Below, in pieces: positions 6,830-10,971 of a stretch of 10,971 nt of DNA. The stretch is from JAEZDP01 sp964430855 (lineage in GTDB: Bacteria; Acidobacteriota; Vicinamibacteria; Vicinamibacterales; Vicinamibacteraceae), in contig CAYSHC010000113.1 in NCBI GenBank assembly GCA_964430855.1, positions 1 through 10,971 on the forward strand, read 5' to 3'. How positions within the stretch are numbered: position 1 is the first letter of the stretch; the number at the start of each line of letters is the position of its first letter. Position numbers and translations under genes: made by a program. The notes under the pieces were generated by a model, which was given only the letters and a program-made list of their open reading frames with translations, was not told where the DNA came from and ran no database searches.

Positions 6830-6859
6830 GCCCTGGACCGCACCTCCCGGCGCCAGGGC
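6830..6859 (+). other. Second stem-loop in the 138-bp spacer
   Basis: GCCCTGG (6830-6836) pairs perfectly with CCAGGGC (6853-6859) across a 16-nt loop. It lies between the oxidoreductase and the EAL-HDOD gene and may add to transcript ending or processing. No T tract is present and no gene is evident in this spacer. Confidence 0.35.
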
Positions 6860-6900
6860 CCCGGCGCGGCCTCCGGTCGGCCATGCGCCCGTTCAAGACC

Positions 6901-6933
6901 TTCCCCGGCGATGTCGATGATCCGGCCGGGGAA
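6901..6933 (+). promoter_or_regulatory. Perfect 9-bp inverted repeat ending at the EAL-HDOD start codon
   Basis: TTCCCCGGC (6901-6909) and GCCGGGGAA (6925-6933) are exact reverse complements with a 15-nt loop, and the last base is the A of the ATG. It may be a dyad operator or an mRNA hairpin controlling access to the start codon. No separately spaced Shine-Dalgarno is present. Confidence 0.45.
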
Positions 6934-8144
6934 TGAACCGCGTACTTCTCGGTCGCCAGGCGATCTTCGACCGTCAGACCAGAGTCTGTGCGTACGAACT
7001 GCTCTTCCGGGGGGACCGTGTCGGCCGGGCTGCGCCCGTCGACGACACCTTCGCGACGGCCTCGGTCATCGTCAACGCCTTCGTCGAGTTCGACGTGGCA
7101 CGCCTGATCGGCCCGCACCGCGCCTTCATCAACGTCGATCACGACTTCCTGCGCGACGGACGCCCGGTGCCGCTGCCGAGCGACCGCGTCGTGCTCGAGA
7201 TCCTCGAGACCACCGTCGTGGACGACGAGGTGATCGCCGCGGTGCGCAACCTGCGCGACGCCGGCTTCGGCATCGCCCTCGACGACTTCGCCTTCAGCCC
7301 GGACTGGGACCCGCTGCTCGACCTCGCCCACCTCGTCAAGGTGGACGTGCGGGCCCAGCCGCTCGAGACGCTGCCGGCGCGGCTCGAGGCCCTGCGGCAC
7401 CGCCCGGTGCAGCTGCTGGCCGAGAAGGTCGAGACGCGTGACGAGTACGAGGCGCTGCGCGACCTCGGCTTCCACTACTTCCAGGGGTTCTTCCTCGAGC
7501 GGCCGGAGGTGCTCGAGGGGCGCCGCACGCCCGTGGCCCAGATGCAGGCCATGCGGCTGCTGTCCGAGCTCATGAAGGAGAACCCGCGCCTCGACGCGAT
7601 CGAGCAGCTCATCGCCCAGGACGTCACGCTCAGCCACAAGCTCCTGCGGTCGGTGAACTCGGCGATGTTCGCCCTGCCCTACCGCGTGCGCTCGCTGCGC
7701 GAAGCGGTGCGCCTCGTCGGCATCAGCGCCATCGCGCGCTGGGCGTCGATGCTCACGCTCGGCGCGCTCTCCGACAAGCCCGCGGCCGTCGTCCAGACGG
7801 CGCTGGTGCGGGCGAGGACGTGCGAGCTGCTCGCGCGCGCCACGGGTGACCCGGCGCCCGACACCTACTTCATGGTCGGCCTGCTGTCGATGCTCGACGT
7901 CCTGCTCGACGTGAGCATGGCGGACGCGGTGACGGGCCTGCCCTTCGACGAGGAGGTCGTCGGCGCGCTCGTCGCACGCTCGGGCCCGCTCGGCGATGCG
8001 CTGTGCTGTGCGCTCGCCTCCGAGCGCTGCCGGCCGGAGGGCCTGCGCTTCCGGACGCTGGGCCCTGCCGAGATCAACGCCGCCTACGTCGAGGCGCTCG
8101 CCTGGTCGGCCGAGGCCTCGTCGGCCATGCTGCACGCGGCCTGA
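6933..8144 (+). CDS. EAL-HDOD signal transduction protein (YuxH/COG3434 type)
   Basis: A 403-residue cytoplasmic regulator with an N-terminal EAL domain (about 1-195), which in active members hydrolyses cyclic di-GMP, and a C-terminal HDOD domain (about 200-390), a degenerate HD-type output domain. The start is typical (LLGRQAIFDR, YELLFR). EAL landmark residues are largely kept: E22 in ELL, N68 in INVD, E89 in LEILET, D117-D118 in LDDF, K136 in VKVD, E164 in AEKVET and Q184 in FQGFF. The DDFGTG loop is changed to DDFAFS, as usual in this subgroup, where many members are thought to be non-enzymatic c-di-GMP sensors or motility/surface regulators. The HDOD part shows VTLSHKLLRSVNSA (231-244) and LREAVRLVGISAIARW (255-270). 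No sensor domain or membrane segment is present. Activity cannot be decided from sequence. An inverted repeat reaches its start codon. Confidence 0.92.
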   Translation: MNRVLLGRQAIFDRQTRVCAYELLFRGDRVGRAAPVDDTFATASVIVNAFVEFDVARLIGPHRAFINVDHDFLRDGRPVPLPSDRVVLEILETTVVDDEVIAAVRNLRDAGFGIALDDFAFSPDWDPLLDLAHLVKVDVRAQPLETLPARLEALRHRPVQLLAEKVETRDEYEALRDLGFHYFQGFFLERPEVLEGRRTPVAQMQAMRLLSELMKENPRLDAIEQLIAQDVTLSHKLLRSVNSAMFALPYRVRSLREAVRLVGISAIARWASMLTLGALSDKPAAVVQTALVRARTCELLARATGDPAPDTYFMVGLLSMLDVLLDVSMADAVTGLPFDEEVVGALVARSGPLGDALCCALASERCRPEGLRFRTLGPAEINAAYVEALAWSAEASSAMLHAA

Positions 8145-8191
8145 CGCCGGCGGCGGCCGGCCGTGTGGCATGATGTGCGCGCCTCTGCCAC

Positions 8192-9787
8192 ATGCCGCCC
8201 CCATACAGCCTGCGCCTCAGCTCACTCGCCCGCGACCCGCGGGTGGCCGTCACGCTCGTCGTCGCCGGGGTCACGCTGGCCTTCCTCGTCGCCAGTGACC
8301 TCAGGCATCCCGGGGCGCTGATGGCCATGGGCGCCTTCGCCGGAGGGACGTACGGGCTGGGCCTGTGGGCCTCGCGGCGCAAGCCGGCACACACCTTCGC
8401 GGACATGGTGCTCGGGGGCCGCAGCCTCGGGATCGGCATCGGCGTGTTCACGATGACGGCCACCTGGGTGGACGGCGGCTACGTCAACGGGACGGCCGAG
8501 GCCACCTACGCGTCGGGCCTGCTCCACGTGCAGGCACCCTGGGGCTACGCGCTCAGCCTCGTCGTCGGGGGGCTCTGGTTCGCGCCGCGGATGCGGCGGC
8601 ATGGCTTCACCACGCTGCTCGACCCGTTCGAACGGCGCTTCGGCAGGCGCGCGGCGGCGCTGCTGTACCTGCCGGCGCTCACCGGCGAGCTGTTCTGGAC
8701 CGCGGCCGTGCTGATGGCGCTCGGGACGACGTTCGGCATCCTCCTGAACATGGACACGACGTGGTCGATCGTGCTGGCCGCCACGATCGTGATGGCGTAC
8801 ACGACGGTGGGCGGGCTCTGGGCCGTGGCGCTGACCGACGTCGCGCAGCTGGCAATCCTCGTCGCGGGCATGTGGATCGTCGTGCCGTTTGCCGCCGCTG
8901 CCGCCGGCGGCCTGCCCGTGGCGTGGCAGGCATACGGCGAGACGTTCCGCGGCTCGACGTCCGGCGTCAACTGGTGGGCGTGGAGCGACACGGCCCTGCT
9001 GCTCGTGCTGGGCGGAATCCCCTGGCATGTCTACTTCCAGCGCGTGCTGGCCTGCCGCGACGAAGCCACGGCGCGGCGGCTGTCGATCCTCGCCGGCCTG
9101 TGCTGCCTCGTGGCGGCCGTGCCGCCGGTGCTCATCGGCATCTGCGCACGCGTCGTCGACTGGGGCGCGCGTGGCCTCGCGGAGCCGGCCCCGGCGCTCG
9201 TCCTGCCCTACGTGCTGGCGCACCTGGTACCGCCCGTCGTGTCGGCCGTCGGACTCGGTGCCGTCGCGGCCGCGGTCATGTCATCGGTGGATTCGTCAAT
9301 CCTCTCCGCGTCGTCGATGGCGGCGTGGAACGTCTACCGCCCGCTGGTCCGGCCCGGGGCCTCGTCGGCACAGCTTGCGAAGGTCGCGCGGCGCGCCGTG
9401 ATCGTCGCGGGCGTCGCCGCGACGCTGCTCGCCATCCGGGCCGACAGCGTCTACGCGCTCTGGGTGCTCTGCAGCGACCTCGTCTACTGCATCCTGTTCC
9501 CGCAGCTCGTGCTCGTGCTCTGGGACCGGCGGGCCAACAGGTGGGGCTGCTATGCAGGCCTGGCCGTGTCCGCGGTGCTGCGCGCCAGCGCCGGCGAGCC
9601 GCTGCTGGGCCTGCCGGCATTCGTGTCGCTGCCGGCCGATGCAGACGGCGTCGCCACGGTGCCGTACAGGACGATCGCGATGCTCGCGGGCCTCGCCACC
9701 ATCTGGGTCGTCTCGCGGCTCACCGCGCGCCGGTGTCCCCCGCTGGCGCTGGCCGACGGCCATCCGGAACCGGCGGCACGCCCCTGA
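8192..9787 (+). CDS. Sodium/solute symporter, CHT1 (SLC5A7)-like, probable choline-type transporter
   Basis: A 531-residue inner-membrane Na+-coupled symporter of the SSS/SLC5 family with about a dozen hydrophobic segments. From memory of animal CHT1, resemblance runs along most of the chain: YVNGTAEATY (97-106), QAPWGYALSLVVGGL (114-128), LLDPFERRFGRR (142-153), LPALTGELFW (160-169), LGGIPWHVYFQRVL (273-286), SSVDSSILSASSM (364-376), CSDLVYCILFPQL (427-439) and AGEPLLGLPAF near 467-477. The length is also close to CHT1's. This points to uptake of choline or a similar quaternary amine, though bacterial homologues are poorly characterised and substrate assignment is inference. ATG 8192 is chosen because the first TM begins soon after it; no Shine-Dalgarno is visible. 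A methyltransferase gene starts 5 nt after the stop, so the two are probably co-translated. Confidence 0.9.
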   Translation: MPPPYSLRLSSLARDPRVAVTLVVAGVTLAFLVASDLRHPGALMAMGAFAGGTYGLGLWASRRKPAHTFADMVLGGRSLGIGIGVFTMTATWVDGGYVNGTAEATYASGLLHVQAPWGYALSLVVGGLWFAPRMRRHGFTTLLDPFERRFGRRAAALLYLPALTGELFWTAAVLMALGTTFGILLNMDTTWSIVLAATIVMAYTTVGGLWAVALTDVAQLAILVAGMWIVVPFAAAAAGGLPVAWQAYGETFRGSTSGVNWWAWSDTALLLVLGGIPWHVYFQRVLACRDEATARRLSILAGLCCLVAAVPPVLIGICARVVDWGARGLAEPAPALVLPYVLAHLVPPVVSAVGLGAVAAAVMSSVDSSILSASSMAAWNVYRPLVRPGASSAQLAKVARRAVIVAGVAATLLAIRADSVYALWVLCSDLVYCILFPQLVLVLWDRRANRWGCYAGLAVSAVLRASAGEPLLGLPAFVSLPADADGVATVPYRTIAMLAGLATIWVVSRLTARRCPPLALADGHPEPAARP

Positions 9788-9792
9788 CGGCC

Positions 9793-10401
9793 ATGTCGCT
9801 CCAGGATACGTTCGGGCCGATCGACATCTACCTGTTCGACCAGCTGCTGCGCGGGCGCCTCCAGCCGCACATGCGCGTGCTCGATGCCGGCTGCGGCGGC
9901 GGCCGCAACGTCGTGTACCTGCTGCGTCAGGGGTTCGAGGTCTGCGGCAACGACGTGGATGCCGGCGCCGTCGCCCAGGTGCGCGCCCTTGCCGCGCGGC
10001 TTGCGCCGGACCGTTCGCACGACTTCCGCGTGGAGCCGATCGAGCAGACGTCGTTCCCCGACGCGCACGCCGACGTGGTCATCGCAAGCGCCGTGCTGCA
10101 CTTCGCACGGGACACGGCGCACTTCCACGCGATGCTGTCCGCGCTCTGGCGCGTCCTCAGGCCCGGCGGGCTGTTCTTCGCGAGGCTCGCCTCGACGACC
10201 GGCATCGCCGACCAGGTGCGGCCGCTCGGCAACGGCCGCTTCCTGCTGCCCGACGGCTCGGAGCGCTGGCTTGTGGACGCCGATCGGCTCGACGAACTCA
10301 CCCGTCAGCTCGGCGGTGCGCTGGTCGATCCGATCAAGACGACGGTCGTGCACCGACAGCGGGCCATGACGACGTGGGTGGCCAGGCGGCACCCGTCGTG
10401 A
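9793..10401 (+). CDS. Class I SAM-dependent methyltransferase
   Basis: A 202-residue soluble methyltransferase. Motif I is VLDAGCGGGRNVVYLL (29-44), the SAM-binding glycine loop. D54 in VCGNDVD is the acidic residue at the end of strand 2 that should bind the ribose hydroxyls. ADVVIASAVLHF (93-104) is the post-II/motif IV strand and LWRVLRPGGLFFARL (118-132) the usual motif VI-like segment. The length and the simple domain suggest a small-molecule substrate, as in the TehB/UbiE-like groups, but nothing identifies it. ATG 9793 lies 5 nt after the symporter stop, so translation is probably coupled and the two functions may be linked. The frame is open far upstream inside the symporter gene, but that part is only an out-of-frame reading. 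It converges on the carrier gene with a 22-bp gap. Confidence 0.9.
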   Translation: MSLQDTFGPIDIYLFDQLLRGRLQPHMRVLDAGCGGGRNVVYLLRQGFEVCGNDVDAGAVAQVRALAARLAPDRSHDFRVEPIEQTSFPDAHADVVIASAVLHFARDTAHFHAMLSALWRVLRPGGLFFARLASTTGIADQVRPLGNGRFLLPDGSERWLVDADRLDELTRQLGGALVDPIKTTVVHRQRAMTTWVARRHPS

Positions 10402-10427
10402 CGCGACATGCGCGGCAACGACGTCAC
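10398..10427. terminator. Inverted repeat spanning both convergent stop codons
   Basis: GTGACG (10398-10403) contains the TGA of the methyltransferase and CGTCAC (10422-10427) contains the complement of the carrier's TGA. The arms pair perfectly over an 18-nt loop. It might act as a weak bidirectional end signal; there is no T tract, and 6 bp can occur by chance. Confidence 0.25.
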
Positions 10428-10971
10428 TCGTAGCCGATCCACACGGCCACCACGAGCGCGAGGGCCGAGGCCGCCCAGATCTTCAGCAACAGCGGCACGA
10501 CGAAGCGCAGCCACCGCGCGTACGGCACGCGGGCGATGGCCAGCATGCCCACGAGGATGGCGTTGGTCGGCACGATGATGTTGCTCAGGCCGTCGCCGAA
10601 CTGGAACGCCAGCACCGCCACCTGCCGCCCGATGCCCAGCAGGTCGGCAAGCGGCGCCATCAGCGGCATCGTGACGTAGGCCTGGCCGCTGCCCGACGGG
10701 ATGAACAGGTTCGTCAGCGTCTGGAACACGAGCATGCCAACGACCGCCGCGCCTGCCCCGAGTCCGCCGAGGGGCACCGACAGGCCGTAGACGATCGTGT
10801 CGATGACGCCGCCCTTGTCGAGCACCACCTGGATGGTGCGGGCGAAGCCGATGAGCAGGGCCGTGGTGGTGAGCTCGGCGGCGCCGTCGCAGAACGTCCT
10901 GGCGGTGGCGTCGGCATCGAGGCCGCCGATGGCCGCCAGCACGACGGTGAGCCCGAGGAACAGCGCGCTCA
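10424..10971 (-). CDS. YfcC/DcuC-family membrane carrier, C-terminal part (5' end outside window)
   Basis: Inner-membrane transporter of the C4-dicarboxylate anaerobic carrier-like/YfcC family, which includes putative basic amino acid and dicarboxylate carriers. The visible 182 residues contain several hydrophobic segments and the family hallmarks LIGFARTIQVVLDKGGVIDTI, FQTLTNLFIPSGSGQAYVTMP, MAPLADLLGIGRQVAVLAFQ and FGDGLSNIIVPTN. The last segments, ending in VWIGYE, are the normal C-terminus. The frame is open to the right edge (the last codons read SALFLGLTVV), so the GTG at 10942 is internal to the gene and the start lies outside. Substrate and energy coupling cannot be told from this part. 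Confidence 0.9.
   Translation of the reverse strand, partial: SALFLGLTVVLAAIGGLDADATARTFCDGAAELTTTALLIGFARTIQVVLDKGGVIDTIVYGLSVPLGGLGAGAAVVGMLVFQTLTNLFIPSGSGQAYVTMPLMAPLADLLGIGRQVAVLAFQFGDGLSNIIVPTNAILVGMLAIARVPYARWLRFVVPLLLKIWAASALALVVAVWIGYE

Noticed and set aside
4889..7441. 850-codon open frame on the plus strand
   Set aside because: Overlaps three convincing genes in other frames, with Arg/Pro/Gly/His-rich composition typical of a shifted reading of GC-rich genes.
5328..8204. 958-codon open frame on the minus strand
   Set aside because: Lies antisense to the Gfo/Idh and EAL-HDOD genes, has low-complexity Arg/Val/Ala/Asp/His composition and no recognisable domain. It is a GC-rich shadow frame.
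8365..9792. N-terminal extension of the methyltransferase into the symporter gene
   Set aside because: Out-of-frame reading of the symporter. The methyltransferase fold is complete from ATG 9793.
9550..10392. 280-codon open frame on the minus strand over the methyltransferase
   Set aside because: Antisense shadow with no domain; the plus-strand methyltransferase motifs are clear.
1..10971. CRISPR array, tRNA/rRNA genes, insertion sequence, prophage or toxin-antitoxin genes
   Set aside because: None found: no regularly spaced direct repeats, no tRNA-like cloverleaf recognised, and no transposase, integrase or phage protein among the readable frames.

Overview
The window is very GC-rich bacterial chromosomal DNA with eight tightly packed genes and one gene open at each edge. 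The gene mix suggests a soil- or sediment-type bacterium, possibly of the Acidobacteriota (Vicinamibacterales-like). It includes a single-chain pyruvate carboxylase, a Tat-exported Gfo/Idh/MocA oxidoreductase, an EAL-HDOD regulator and several genes with SD-less starts. The taxon is inferred from style only; no rRNA or marker gene is present.

Layout. 3-2219 (+) is the C-terminal two thirds of pyruvate carboxylase. 2288-2809 (+) is an RmlC-like cupin epimerase, and its stop codon overlaps the probable CTG start of a family 2 glycosyltransferase (2806-3747, +); together they form a small sugar/glycan operon. 3889-4758 (+) is a secreted alpha/beta-hydrolase. 4769-5323 (-) is a peroxiredoxin-like protein read through an in-frame TGA. 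5397-6794 (+) is a Tat-exported Gfo/Idh/MocA oxidoreductase, diverging from the peroxiredoxin gene across a 73-bp promoter region. 6933-8144 (+) is an EAL-HDOD signalling protein. 8192-9787 (+) is a sodium/solute symporter with striking resemblance to the animal high-affinity choline transporter. It is followed 5 nt later by a class I methyltransferase (9793-10401, +). 10424-10971 (-) is a YfcC/DcuC-type carrier cut by the window edge.

The most important observation is the peroxiredoxin-like gene. A standard gene caller would start it at 5176 and lose the first 49 codons, including the active site. Reading upstream in the same frame restores a normal AhpC/TSA-type N-terminus. A single TGA lies exactly where the catalytic cysteine should be (FLRHAG-U-PIC). 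Twenty nucleotides after the TGA begins the loop of a 6-bp perfect hairpin with G at loop position 2, as expected for a bacterial SECIS element. I annotate it as a selenoprotein.

Several genes share a promoter style: a TANNNT -10 box ending 6 or 7 nt before the ATG, with no Shine-Dalgarno sequence. This implies leaderless transcripts. The oxidoreductase and the glycosyltransferase have clear GGAGG-type ribosome binding sites instead. No tRNA, rRNA, CRISPR array, insertion sequence or prophage gene was seen.
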